A stretch of DNA of 64,000 bases from Amycolatopsis solani. Its GTDB lineage: Bacteria; Actinomycetota; Actinomycetes; Mycobacteriales; Pseudonocardiaceae. The notes under the pieces are model-generated. The model had not been told where the DNA came from and made no database searches. It saw only the letters and a program-made list of their open reading frames with translations. The stretch spans positions 2,852,001-2,916,000 of the forward strand of contig NZ_JAWQJT010000001.1 of assembly GCF_033441515.1 (NCBI RefSeq), given 5' to 3'. The position numbers and the translations under genes were made by a program. Shown here piece after piece: positions 7,252 through 15,768 of the stretch (position 1 is the first letter of the stretch; each line of letters opens with the position of its first letter).

Positions 7252-8715
7252 ATGAGCGCGAGCACCGAGTCCGGCGTCGTCGACGCGGTCGGCAAGGAAC
7301 TGTTCATCGGCGGCAAGTGGGTCGCCGCCGGGTCCGGGAAGACGTTCCCGGTGGTCGACCCGGCCACCGGCAAGGAGCTGTGCCAGGTCGCCGATGCCTC
7401 CCCGGCGGACGGCCTCGCGGCACTGGACGCCGCCGTCGCCGCGCAATCGGACTTCGCGAAGATGGCGCCGCGGGAGCGCGGTGAGATCCTGCGCCGCGCG
7501 TACGAGCTGCTGATGAAGCGCCAGGAAGAGCTGGCGCTGCTCATGACGCTCGAGATGGGCAAGCCGCTCGCCGAGTCGAAGGGCGAGATCGCGTACGCCG
7601 CCGAGTTCTTCCGCTGGTTCGCCGAGGAGGCCGTCCGGATCGACGGCGGCTTCGCGACCGCGCCGAACGGCGCCGGCCGGTTCCTCATCACGAAGCAGCC
7701 GGTCGGCCCGACGCTGCTGATCACGCCGTGGAACTTCCCGATGGCGATGGGCACCCGCAAGATCGGGCCGGCGATCGCCGCGGGCTGCACGTCGGTGATC
7801 AAGCCCGCCGCGCAGACGCCGCTGTCGATGCTCGCGCTGGCCGGCATCCTCGCCGAGGCCGGACTGCCCGAAGGCGTGCTCAACGTCGTCACGACCAGCG
7901 ACTCCGGCGGCGTGATGGAGCCGCTGATCCGCGACGGCCGCGCACGTAAACTGTCGTTCACCGGGTCCACCGGCGTCGGCCGCAAGCTGCTGGAGCAGTG
8001 CGCCGACAAGATCCTCCGCACCTCGATGGAGCTGGGCGGCAACGCGCCGTTCCTGGTCTTCGACGACGCCGACATGGACGCGGCCATCGACGGCGCGATG
8101 CAGGCGAAGATGCGCAACATCGGCGAGGCGTGCACCGCGGCGAACCGGTTCTACGTGCAGCGCGGCGTCGTCGAGGAGTTCTCGCGGCGGCTGACCGAGC
8201 GCATGCAGGCGCTGCCGATGGGCCGCGGCACGGAGAAGGACGTCGTCGTCGGCCCGCTGATCGACGACAAGGCCGTCGACAAGGTGACGGAGCTGGTCAA
8301 GGACGCCACCGACCGCGGCGCGAAGGTGCTCACCGGCGGCTCCGCGGTCGACGGTCCGGGCCACTTCTACCAGGCCACCGTGCTCGTCGACGTCCCGCAG
8401 GACGCGCGGCTGACGCACGAGGAGATCTTCGGGCCGGTCGCGCCGATCACGCCGTTCGACACCGAGGAAGAGGCGGTGGCGAAGGCGAACGACACGGAGT
8501 TCGGCCTCGTTTCCTACCTCTACACCAGCGATCTCAAGCGCGCGCTGCGCGTGTCCGAGGCGCTCGAAGCCGGCATGATCGGCCTGAACCAGGGCATCGT
8601 GTCGAACCCGGCGGCGCCGTTCGGCGGGATCAAGCAGTCCGGGCTCGGCCGCGAGGGCGGCACGGTCGGCATCGAGGAGTTCCTGGAGACCAAGTACATC
8701 GCGGTGGCCCTGTGA
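7252..8715 (+). CDS. gabD: NAD(P)-dependent succinate-semialdehyde dehydrogenase
   Basis: The 487-residue aldehyde dehydrogenase has the NAD-binding FTGSTGVGRKL turn, the general-base Glu in MELGGNAPF and the catalytic Cys in GEACTAANRFY. Overall it resembles GabD. It would oxidise succinate semialdehyde or a close analogue to the acid. A GAGGAG ribosome-binding site precedes the ATG by 8 nt. The next gene overlaps by 4 nt (GTGA), so the two are cotranscribed, and the shared upstream operator links it to the divergent aminotransferase. Confidence 0.9.
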   Translation: MSASTESGVVDAVGKELFIGGKWVAAGSGKTFPVVDPATGKELCQVADASPADGLAALDAAVAAQSDFAKMAPRERGEILRRAYELLMKRQEELALLMTLEMGKPLAESKGEIAYAAEFFRWFAEEAVRIDGGFATAPNGAGRFLITKQPVGPTLLITPWNFPMAMGTRKIGPAIAAGCTSVIKPAAQTPLSMLALAGILAEAGLPEGVLNVVTTSDSGGVMEPLIRDGRARKLSFTGSTGVGRKLLEQCADKILRTSMELGGNAPFLVFDDADMDAAIDGAMQAKMRNIGEACTAANRFYVQRGVVEEFSRRLTERMQALPMGRGTEKDVVVGPLIDDKAVDKVTELVKDATDRGAKVLTGGSAVDGPGHFYQATVLVDVPQDARLTHEEIFGPVAPITPFDTEEEAVAKANDTEFGLVSYLYTSDLKRALRVSEALEAGMIGLNQGIVSNPAAPFGGIKQSGLGREGGTVGIEEFLETKYIAVAL

Positions 8716-9770
8716 CGACCTACCGCCTGGCGAGCATCCCCGGCGACGGGATCGGCGTGGACGTCACGGTCGAGGCCCGCAAGGTCCTCGACCGGGCTTC
8801 CGCGCTCTTCGGTTTTTCGTTGGAGTGGAACGAATTCGACTGGAGTTGCGAACGGTACGCGCAACTCGGCGCGATGATGCCGGAAGACGGCGTCGCGCAG
8901 CTCTCGGCGTACGACGGGATCCTGCTCGGCGCGGTCGGCTTCCCCGGCGTCCCGGACCACGTTTCGTTGTGGGGCCTGCTGATCCCGCTGCGGCGCGCGT
9001 TCCAGCAGTACGTCAACCTGCGCCCGGTGCGGCTGCTGCCGGGCACGACGTCCGTGCTGGCCGGGCGGAAGGCCGAGGAGCTGGAGCTGGTCATCGTCCG
9101 CGAGAACTCCGAAGGGGAGTACTCCGCGATCGGCGGGCGGCACAACGCCGGGCGGCCGGACGAGTTCGTGCTGCAGGAATCGGTGTTCACGCGCGTCGGC
9201 GTCGAACGGATCATCCGGTACGCCTTCGAGCTGGCGCGTACGCGGTCTTCGCGCGTCTGCTCGGCGACGAAGTCCAACGGCCTGATCCACTCGATGCCGT
9301 TCTGGGACGAGATCTTCGCCGAGGTCGCCACGGAATTCCCGGATGTACACAGTGAACAGATGCACGTGGACGCGCTGGCCGCGCGGATGGTCCAGGCGCC
9401 GGACCGGCTCGACGTCGTGGTGGCGTCGAACCTCTTCGGCGACATCCTGAGCGACCTCGCGGCCGCGATCACCGGCGGGCTCGGCATGGCGCCGTCCGGC
9501 AACATCAACCCATCGGGTGAATCCCCGTCGATGTTCGAGGCGGTCCACGGGAGCGCTCCGGACATCGCCGGACAGGGGATCGCGAACCCCGTGGCGCAGA
9601 TCCTGGCGGCCGCGATGCTGGTCGAACACCTGGGCGAAACCGTTGCCGCGCAAGCGATCCGCGCCGCCGTGGACCGCGTCCTCGACGAGGGCCGGGTGCG
9701 CACCCCCGACCTCGGCGGCACGGATACCACAGAACGGCTCGGCACGGCAGTGGCCGAAGCACTGGGCTGA
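8712..9770 (+). CDS. Tartrate dehydrogenase/isopropylmalate dehydrogenase family
   Basis: The 352-residue product starts at GTG 8712 (MTTYRLASIPGDGIG). It carries the beta-decarboxylating dehydrogenase core, with NLFGDILSDLAA as metal- and substrate-binding segment and the PSGNINP and EAVHGSAPDIAG motifs of the tartrate dehydrogenase subgroup. Such enzymes oxidise D-malate, tartrate or related 2-hydroxydiacids with NAD. The 4-nt overlap with the preceding dehydrogenase gene and the shared regulation suggest it handles a C4 diacid product of the same pathway (inference). Confidence 0.87.
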   Translation: MTTYRLASIPGDGIGVDVTVEARKVLDRASALFGFSLEWNEFDWSCERYAQLGAMMPEDGVAQLSAYDGILLGAVGFPGVPDHVSLWGLLIPLRRAFQQYVNLRPVRLLPGTTSVLAGRKAEELELVIVRENSEGEYSAIGGRHNAGRPDEFVLQESVFTRVGVERIIRYAFELARTRSSRVCSATKSNGLIHSMPFWDEIFAEVATEFPDVHSEQMHVDALAARMVQAPDRLDVVVASNLFGDILSDLAAAITGGLGMAPSGNINPSGESPSMFEAVHGSAPDIAGQGIANPVAQILAAAMLVEHLGETVAAQAIRAAVDRVLDEGRVRTPDLGGTDTTERLGTAVAEALG

Positions 9771-9830
9771 GTTTTTGTCGGTGCCCTCCGGCACGGTGGC
9801 CACAAGCCCACCGAGGGGGAGGAGAAACCG

Positions 9831-10301
9831 ATGTGCTGGCAATGCGAAAACCCGGATCGGCCACAGTCCGACTACCTGGCGATGCTCCAGGAGAAGGTGG
9901 CCGACCGGGGCTGGCTCGTGCAAGGCGTGGAGGGCAACGAGCTTTACCCGCCGTGGGCCTACACGATCGGGCTCAGCGGGTACGGCCTGCCCGAACTGGT
10001 CACGACCGGCTTACCGCTCGAGGAAGCCGCCGAACTGCTCAACGACCTGGCGTCGCACGCACTGCACGCGTCGCCGCCCGAGCCGGGGGAACGCATTCCG
10101 CTGCGGGACGGTCCACTGGTCGAGGTCGTCCCGCTGACGGAGCCGTCGGCGCACCTGGTGTTCGCGGTCGCCCTGTACGGCCCGGAAATCCGGGCGCTGC
10201 AACTGGTTCACGCGGACGAGCGCGGCCGCTGGCCGTGGTCGCCCGACTTCCGCGACGGCCGGGGCGGCCAGCCGGTGCTGGGGGTGCGCCGTGCCTGCTG
10301 A
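9831..10301 (+). CDS. DUF4262 domain-containing protein
   Basis: The 156-residue cytosolic protein starts MCWQCENPD and contains the WAYTIGLSGYGLPELV and WPWSPDFRDG segments typical of DUF4262, a family of unknown function. A GGGGAGGAG ribosome-binding site lies 8 nt before the ATG. It starts 60 nt after the tartrate dehydrogenase-like gene but is probably unrelated to that pathway. Confidence 0.8.
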   Translation: MCWQCENPDRPQSDYLAMLQEKVADRGWLVQGVEGNELYPPWAYTIGLSGYGLPELVTTGLPLEEAAELLNDLASHALHASPPEPGERIPLRDGPLVEVVPLTEPSAHLVFAVALYGPEIRALQLVHADERGRWPWSPDFRDGRGGQPVLGVRRAC

Positions 10302-10638
10302 TTGCCCGTGTGCCATACCCAGGAACTGTTTCCCGGTACCCGTGCCCGCCGTCCACGCCCGCGTGCCGTCCAGCCGGGTGGGCATGGTGACCGTCCGGAT
10401 CGACGAGCCGGCTCGGGTGGACGAGCCAGGCGCCTTGGCGGACGAACCCGCCGGCTGGGAAGACGGATCGGCCGCTCGGCCGGCCGCGCCGGTGGACGAG
10501 CCGGTGGGGCGGGCGGATGAGCCTGCCGCGCCGGCGGAGGAATCCGGTGCCTGGGCGGACGATCCGGACGACGAGGTGCGGGGGCCGTCCGTCACGATCC
10601 GCGTGTCGCCCCTGCGATCGCGCCTGGCGGCCTTCCGG
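10302..10638. other. Gene-free low-complexity spacer
   Basis: Between the DUF4262 and GntR genes lies sequence with an irregularly repeated GACGAGCC/GGCGGACGA theme. Open frames exist on both strands but give only low-complexity Ala/Pro/Ser-rich peptides with no start context. No promoter or gene is evident. Confidence 0.4.
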
Positions 10639-11358
10639 TCACGCGTTTCCCGGTACCGGCGGCGCGTGCCCGTCCCGGAGGCTGGTGCCGGGCGCGAGCC
10701 GCTGCACCGCGTCCTCCATGTGCGCCTCGAGGAGCGCCAGCGCCGTCTCCTCGTCGCCGTCCCGCAGCGCCTGGATGAGCTTCGTGTGCTCTTCCACGCG
10801 CTCTTCGACCCGCTGGTACGTGCTTTGCAGCGCGGTGAGGCACATCCGCGTCTCGATGAGGAGCGTCCGGGCCATCCGGACGAGCCGCTTGCTGCCGGAA
10901 GCGCCGATGAGGGCCTCGTGGAACTTGAGGTCCGCGGTGGAGAGCGCGTTCGGATCGTCTTCACTCGCGGCGGTCGCCATCTCCGCGACGGTGTGTTCGA
11001 GCAGGTCCGCGATCCGGTCACGGTCTCCGCCACGCAGGGCGCGAAGCATGGCGGCGCGTTCGATCGCCGTTCGAGCTGCATAGATGTCGTAGACGTCCCC
11101 GGGTTCGAGGTCGATCACGAACAGCCCGCGGTGCCGCTCGCTGCGCAGGAGTCCCTCGGAGACCAGATGCTGCATGGCCTCCCGGAGCGGCCCCCGTGAC
11201 ACCTGGAACCGTGCGGCCAGCTCGGTTTCGCCGAGCTGGGTCCCGGGCGGGAGGGCGCCGGTCATGATCGCGTCACGCAGCTGACGAGCGATGACGGCGG
11301 CCGTCGACTCGCGGCTGACGGGCTCGATCTCGGGCAGCATGCCGGGCGGCAGGGCCAT
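10639..11358 (-). CDS. GntR family transcriptional regulator (FCD domain)
   Basis: The 239-residue regulator has an N-terminal winged HTH (TQLGETELAARFQVSRGPLREAMQHL) and a C-terminal all-helical FCD ligand domain with LKFHEALIGASGS and the MCLTALQ region. It follows the maleate isomerase-like gene by one nucleotide, so it is in that operon. FCD regulators usually repress catabolic genes and are released by a pathway acid. Three nearby ATTGTYGACAAT palindromes are its likely operators, one of them controlling its own operon. Confidence 0.88.
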   Translation of the reverse strand: MALPPGMLPEIEPVSRESTAAVIARQLRDAIMTGALPPGTQLGETELAARFQVSRGPLREAMQHLVSEGLLRSERHRGLFVIDLEPGDVYDIYAARTAIERAAMLRALRGGDRDRIADLLEHTVAEMATAASEDDPNALSTADLKFHEALIGASGSKRLVRMARTLLIETRMCLTALQSTYQRVEERVEEHTKLIQALRDGDEETALALLEAHMEDAVQRLAPGTSLRDGHAPPVPGNA

Positions 11359-11359
11359 G

Positions 11360-12106
11360 TCAGGCGCTCCCGTCCGGCAGGTGCCGGAAGAGTGCGCCGA
11401 GCGAGCGGACGAGGCGGTGCTGGCCGGTCAGGCGCAGCCCCTCCCACACCGTGACCTGGTTGGCGGTCAGCACGGGCTTCTTCAGTGCGGCTTCGATGGC
11501 GTTGATCTCGCCGAGCGTCCGCATGGCGGTGTCGGGCACGAGGACGGCGTCGGCGCCCGGGTGGTCGTGGCGCACGGCGAGTTCGACGACGGCCTCCGGG
11601 CTCATGGCGCCGACTTCGGCGGCCGTGATGATGTCCGCGCTGGCCATCGAGACGACCTCGATCCCGCCGGACTTGAGGAAGTCGACGAACAGCCGGGCGA
11701 TGTCGTCCGGGTAGCTGGCGGCCACGGCGACCCGCTTGACACCCAGTGCGCGCGCGGCGTGCACGAACGCGAAGGAGGTGCTGGAGGCCGGGACCCCGGA
11801 GACGGCGGCCAGGCGGTCGGCTTGGTCGCGGGCGCCGTCCCAGCCGTAGACGAAGCTGCCGCTGGTGCAGGCCCAGATGATCGCGTCGGGCTCGTGCTTC
11901 TTGAGCAGGGCGGCGCCATCGGCGAGGCGGCTCTCGCTGCCGAGGTCGAGCAGTTCGGCCACCGCGTGCTTGTCGGTGCCGTAGATGTGTTCGACCGCGA
12001 GCCGGATGTCGCCCTCGTCGGCGGCCATCCCGCCGAGCAGCTGCTCGGCCAACGGGTAGTCGTCTTCGGCCGCGTGGTCGGGGTAGATGAAGCCGATGGT
12101 GGTCAC
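11360..12106 (-). CDS. Asp/Glu racemase superfamily protein, maleate isomerase-like (single Cys)
   Basis: This 248-residue member of the maleate isomerase/arylmalonate decarboxylase group has the first active-site Cys80 in ACTSGSF. The position of the second catalytic Cys is Asp192 (VPDTAM). Isomerases and racemases of this superfamily need both Cys residues, so this protein may decarboxylate or have a changed reaction. GTG 12106 is chosen because a GGAGG lies 4 nt upstream and the operator lies just beyond. A longer frame to 12244 would read through that operator. It is cotranscribed with the GntR gene. Confidence 0.8.
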   Translation of the reverse strand: MTTIGFIYPDHAAEDDYPLAEQLLGGMAADEGDIRLAVEHIYGTDKHAVAELLDLGSESRLADGAALLKKHEPDAIIWACTSGSFVYGWDGARDQADRLAAVSGVPASSTSFAFVHAARALGVKRVAVAASYPDDIARLFVDFLKSGGIEVVSMASADIITAAEVGAMSPEAVVELAVRHDHPGADAVLVPDTAMRTLGEINAIEAALKKPVLTANQVTVWEGLRLTGQHRLVRSLGALFRHLPDGSA

Positions 12107-12127
12107 GGAACCTCCGGAGGGACGCAA

Positions 12128-12139
12128 ATTGTCGACAAT
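12128..12139. promoter_or_regulatory. GntR-type operator, copy 2
   Basis: The perfect palindrome ATTGTCGACAAT lies 21 nt upstream of the single-Cys isomerase-like gene, which is cotranscribed with the GntR gene. It matches the sites at 7196 and 13047. Its placement suggests autoregulation. Confidence 0.65.
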
Positions 12140-12240
12140 GCTAGAGGGGTGGTCAAGGAAAACCTTCACGACCTGCCGGGCGCTCTCCGACATGTTCGTC
12201 CACGTCGAGGTCGCTCCGGGCGCCGGGCGGGCGCGTTCCC

Positions 12241-12981
12241 TCACGACACCTCACGAAGCCACTTCCCGGGTCCGACGATCGGGAGGTTCATCCGCCGCAG
12301 GCACGCCCACATCGTCAGCTGGTTGGCGGTGAGCACCGGCTTGCCGAGCGCGGCCTCCAGCGGCTCGATCAGGTCGTACGTGGGGAGGTTGGTGCAGCTG
12401 ACGAAGATCGCCTCGGCCTCGCCGTGGTCGGCGGCGAGGATGCGCTCGGCGATGGTCCGGTAGCTGACCTTCCAGATGCCACCGCCGAGCCCGAGGTGGT
12501 CGCTGGCGACGGTCTCGACGTTCAGCTCGCCGAGGAAGTCGTGCAGTGCCTTGGTGAGGTCGCCGTCGTAGGGCGTCAGCACCGAGACGCGGTGGAGGTC
12601 GAGCTGGTGCAGCACCTCGGCCAGCGCGCCCGAGGTGGTGACGGCGTCCGGCGCGCCGGCGTCGCAGATCGCCTTCGTCAGCGAGCGCTCGTAGTCGACG
12701 CCGTTGACGAAGCTGCCCGACGTGCAGAGGTAGGCGACGACCTCGGGCTCGACGTGCAGGACGTCGCGGGTGGCGCTGGCCAGGTGGTGGCTGTCGCTGA
12801 CGAGGCGGGCCATCTCCATGCTGACCGGCACGGGCTCGTACGGCGTGCGGGCGAGGTGGAGGGACACCTCCATCGGGACCCACCGCCAGAGCTCGCGCTC
12901 CAGCGCGAGGTCGAACGGGGCGATGATGCCGATGCCCCGCTGGGCCAGCGGGCCGTCGAACGCCAGGAAGTCGAAATCCAA
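12241..12981 (-). CDS. Maleate cis-trans isomerase-like protein (two Cys)
   Basis: The 246-residue protein belongs to the same group as the gene at 11360 but keeps both catalytic cysteines: Cys86 in LCTSGSF and Cys196 in VSCTNLPTYD. This supports a true isomerase, for example maleate to fumarate, or a racemase. It is divergent from the D-2-hydroxyacid dehydrogenase gene across a GntR-type operator and lies 134 bp upstream of the single-Cys paralog. Confidence 0.82.
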   Translation of the reverse strand: MDFDFLAFDGPLAQRGIGIIAPFDLALERELWRWVPMEVSLHLARTPYEPVPVSMEMARLVSDSHHLASATRDVLHVEPEVVAYLCTSGSFVNGVDYERSLTKAICDAGAPDAVTTSGALAEVLHQLDLHRVSVLTPYDGDLTKALHDFLGELNVETVASDHLGLGGGIWKVSYRTIAERILAADHGEAEAIFVSCTNLPTYDLIEPLEAALGKPVLTANQLTMWACLRRMNLPIVGPGKWLREVS

Positions 12982-13046
12982 GGCTCAGCCTCCGGAATAC
13001 GTCTGAACTTGATGACACGTCCGGTGCTCCGGGGGTCGTTCCTCGG

Positions 13047-13079
13047 ATTGTTGACAATCATACGAGCCGCTTTTACCGT
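13047..13079 (+). promoter_or_regulatory. GntR-type operator, copy 3, overlapping a sigma-70-like promoter
   Basis: ATTGTTGACAAT occupies 13047-13058. The TTGACA inside it (13051-13056) is a perfect -35 box, followed after 17 nt by TACCGT (13074-13079) as -10. The predicted start lies at about the GTG of the dehydrogenase (13086), implying a leaderless transcript. Repressor binding would occlude the -35 box directly. Confidence 0.65.
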
Positions 13080-13085
13080 GTCAAC

Positions 13086-14084
13086 GTGATCGCCTCGGAA
13101 AACCAGGAAGCGCCGGTCCTGGCCGTGCTCTGCGGCGAGCACCGCCCACCGGACATGCGTGCTGTCGAATCCGGGGCGGTCGTGCGTTACACGGACGCGG
13201 CGGGCCTGGCCGAAGCGTTGTCCGGAGCCGACGCGCTGTTCGTCTACGACTTCCTCTCCACGGCCGTGCCGGGAGCCTGGCACGCGGCCGATCGCCTGCG
13301 CTGGCTGCACATCGCGAGCGCGGGCGTCGACCCGGTGCTGTTCCCCGGGCTGGTGGAGAGCGACGTGGTCCTGACCAATTCGCGGGGCGTCTTCGACGAC
13401 GCGATCGCGGAGTACGTGCTGGGGGTCGTCCTCGCCTTCGCGAAGGACTTCGCGCGGTCGCACGACCTGCAGCGCGAGGGTCGCTGGCTGCACCGGGAGA
13501 GCGAGCGGATCGCCGGACGCGAGGTGGTGGTCGTCGGCACCGGGCCGATCGGCCGGGCCATCGCGCGGCTGCTGCGCGCCGTGGGGATGCGGGTGAGAGG
13601 CGCCGGGCGCCGGGAGCGCACCGGGGACCCCGACTTCGGCGTCGTGCACGAGTCCGCGCGGCTCACCGAGGTGCTGCCGCACGCCGACTACGTCGTCGCC
13701 GTCGCGCCGCTGACCGAGCACACCAAGGGCATGTTCGACGCGCGCGCGTTCGCCGCGATGAAGCCGTCGGCGCGGTTCGTCAACGTCGGCCGGGGCGAGC
13801 TGGTGGTGACGTCCGAACTGGTGGAAGCGCTCCGGAGCAAGACCATCGCGGGCGCCGCGCTCGACGTGTTCGACACCGAGCCGCTGCCGCCGGACAGCCC
13901 GCTGTGGAGCATGCCGGACGTGCTGGTCTCGCCACACATGTCCGGTGACTTCGTCGGCTGGCGGAACACGCTGGTCGAGGTGTTCGCGGAGAACTTCCGC
14001 CGCTGGCGTGCCGGGGAGCCGCTGCGCAATGTCGTCGACAAGACGCTCGGCTACGTGCCGTCGGGGAACCAGGGAGCCGGATGA
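13086..14084 (+). CDS. D-2-hydroxyacid dehydrogenase
   Basis: The 332-residue NAD-dependent enzyme has the Rossmann turn GTGPIGRAIARLL and the catalytic Arg (NVGRGELV), Glu (FDTEPLP) and His (SPHMSG) of the D-isomer-specific 2-hydroxyacid dehydrogenases. The GTG at 13086 has no ribosome-binding site, but a well-placed promoter predicts a leaderless message. The stop overlaps the amidase start by 4 nt, so the two are cotranscribed. The substrate is unknown; context suggests a 2-oxo or 2-hydroxy diacid. Confidence 0.86.
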   Translation: MIASENQEAPVLAVLCGEHRPPDMRAVESGAVVRYTDAAGLAEALSGADALFVYDFLSTAVPGAWHAADRLRWLHIASAGVDPVLFPGLVESDVVLTNSRGVFDDAIAEYVLGVVLAFAKDFARSHDLQREGRWLHRESERIAGREVVVVGTGPIGRAIARLLRAVGMRVRGAGRRERTGDPDFGVVHESARLTEVLPHADYVVAVAPLTEHTKGMFDARAFAAMKPSARFVNVGRGELVVTSELVEALRSKTIAGAALDVFDTEPLPPDSPLWSMPDVLVSPHMSGDFVGWRNTLVEVFAENFRRWRAGEPLRNVVDKTLGYVPSGNQGAG

Positions 14085-15454
14085 ACGACAGGATGCTGAC
14101 CGCCAGCGAGCTCGTCGCCGCCTACGCGACCGGCGAGCTTTCGCCGATCGAGGCGACGCAGAACGCGCTGCAGGCCATCGAAGCCCGGGACGGCGAGTGC
14201 AACGCCTACTGCCTCGTCGACGCCGACCGGGCGCTGGAGCAGGCCAAGGCGTCCGAGATCCGCTGGCGGGACGGGAACCCGATCGGCTGGCTCGACGGTG
14301 TGCCCGCCTCGATCAAGGACATGTTCCTGACCCAGGGCTGGCCGACCGTCCGCGGCTCGCGGAGCATCAGCCCGGACCAGCCGTGGGACGTCGACAGCCC
14401 GGTCGCCGCGCGGATGCGCGAGGCGGGCCTGGTGCTGCTGGGCAAGACGACCACGCCCGAGATCGCGTGGAAGGGCGTCACGGACAGCCCGCTGTGCGGC
14501 ATCACGCGCAACCCCGTCGACCCGTCCAAGACGGCGGGCGGGTCGAGCGGCGGCAGCGCCGCGGCGGTCGCGGCCGGGATGGGCGAGCTGTCGGTCGGCA
14601 CCGACGGCGGCGGCTCGGTGCGGATCCCGGCGTCGTTCTGCGGCATCGTCGGGCTCAAGCCGACCCACGGCCGCATCCCGCTGTACCCGGCGAGCCCGTT
14701 CGGGCCGCTCTCGCACGCCGGTCCGATGGCGCGCTCGGTGGACGACACCGCGCTGCTGCTGGACGTCCTGTCGATCCCGGACCACCGCGATCCGGCCGCG
14801 CTGGCACCGCCGGTCGGGTCGTTCCGCGAAGCCGTCCGGCGGGACGTGCGCGGCCTGATCGCGGCGTTCTCGCCGACGCTCGGCTACGTCGACGTCGACC
14901 CGGAGGTGGCGGAGATCGTCGCCTCCGCCGTGCGCGCGCTGGGCGACGCGGGCCTGCACGTCGAGGAGACCGATCCCGGCTTCGCGGACCCGAAACCGGC
15001 GTTCGACGTCCTGTGGTCGTCGGGCGCGGCGAAGCTGCTCGGCACGTTCCCGCCGGGTTCCGAGGAACGGACCGACCCGGGCCTGCGCAAGGTGTGGGAG
15101 CTCGGCAAGACGTGGAGCGCGAGCGACTACCTCGACGCGACGGCCGAGCGGGCGGCGCTGGGCATCCTGATGGGCGAGTTCCACACCCGCTACGACGTGC
15201 TGATCACCCCGACCCTCCCGATCGCGGCGTTCGAGGCGGGCCACAACGTGCCGCCGGGCAGCGGGCTGAGCGAGTGGCCGGAGTGGACGCCGTTCACGTA
15301 CCCGTTCAACATGACGCAGCAGCCGGCGATCAGCGTTCCGGCGGGACGGACGTCGGCGGGGTTGCCGGTGGGCCTGCAGATCGTCGGCCCGCGGCACTCG
15401 GACGACCTCGTGCTCGCCGTCGCGAAGCTGCTGGAGGAAGTGCGGCCGTGGTGA
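14081..15454 (+). CDS. Amidase (amidase signature family)
   Basis: The 457-residue enzyme has the amidase-signature Ser-cisSer-Lys triad: Lys in ASIKDM, the Gly/Ser-rich GGSSGGSAAA loop with the cis-Ser, and the nucleophile in GGGSVRIPAS. Such enzymes hydrolyse carboxamides to acids and ammonia and include maleamate-type and aryl amidases. It is cotranscribed with the D-2-hydroxyacid dehydrogenase under the GntR-type operator. This fits release of ammonia from an amide intermediate or substrate of this pathway (inference). Confidence 0.88.
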   Translation: MNDRMLTASELVAAYATGELSPIEATQNALQAIEARDGECNAYCLVDADRALEQAKASEIRWRDGNPIGWLDGVPASIKDMFLTQGWPTVRGSRSISPDQPWDVDSPVAARMREAGLVLLGKTTTPEIAWKGVTDSPLCGITRNPVDPSKTAGGSSGGSAAAVAAGMGELSVGTDGGGSVRIPASFCGIVGLKPTHGRIPLYPASPFGPLSHAGPMARSVDDTALLLDVLSIPDHRDPAALAPPVGSFREAVRRDVRGLIAAFSPTLGYVDVDPEVAEIVASAVRALGDAGLHVEETDPGFADPKPAFDVLWSSGAAKLLGTFPPGSEERTDPGLRKVWELGKTWSASDYLDATAERAALGILMGEFHTRYDVLITPTLPIAAFEAGHNVPPGSGLSEWPEWTPFTYPFNMTQQPAISVPAGRTSAGLPVGLQIVGPRHSDDLVLAVAKLLEEVRPW

Positions 15455-15510
15455 TCTCCTTAGGGTGAAACCGGGGCCGGAGCGGGAAGGGCTGTGCCAC
15501 TGTCGGCCGG

Positions 15511-15768
15511 GTGAACGCTGAAGGCTGGCGCTACGAACGAGCCATCCCGACCACCGATTCGACCGGGCGGCCCACCCGGGTGGTGGTCGGCCTCGTCGAG
15601 CAGGGCGACCGCTTGTCGGCGGCCCTGCGCGTGGACGACGGCAAGGCCGCTCTGGTGCCCCTGGAAACGGGGGGCGAGCTGCTGAAGGCGCTGCGCGAGA
15701 CGCTGGAGAACTGGTGGCGTCTCGACGGCCACCGCGAATTGACCCCGGAGCCCCGCGCGGGCCGTTAG
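15511..15768 (+). CDS. Hypothetical small protein, 85 aa
   Basis: The GTG-started frame encodes an 85-residue soluble protein with predicted beta-strands (RVVVGLVEQGDRLSAALRVDD) and a C-terminal amphipathic helix (ELLKALRETLENWWRL). Codon use is typical of the genome. No family is recognised. It overlaps the convergent MFS gene by 4 nt. Confidence 0.6.
   Translation: MNAEGWRYERAIPTTDSTGRPTRVVVGLVEQGDRLSAALRVDDGKAALVPLETGGELLKALRETLENWWRLDGHRELTPEPRAGR

Noticed and set aside
7998..8711. Upstream extension of the tartrate dehydrogenase-like frame
   Set aside because: It lies in another frame of gabD. The family N terminus starts at GTG 8712 with a 4-nt overlap.
10291..11199. Plus-strand frame spanning the spacer and the GntR gene
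   Set aside because: Low-complexity in the spacer and antisense to a well-supported GntR gene.
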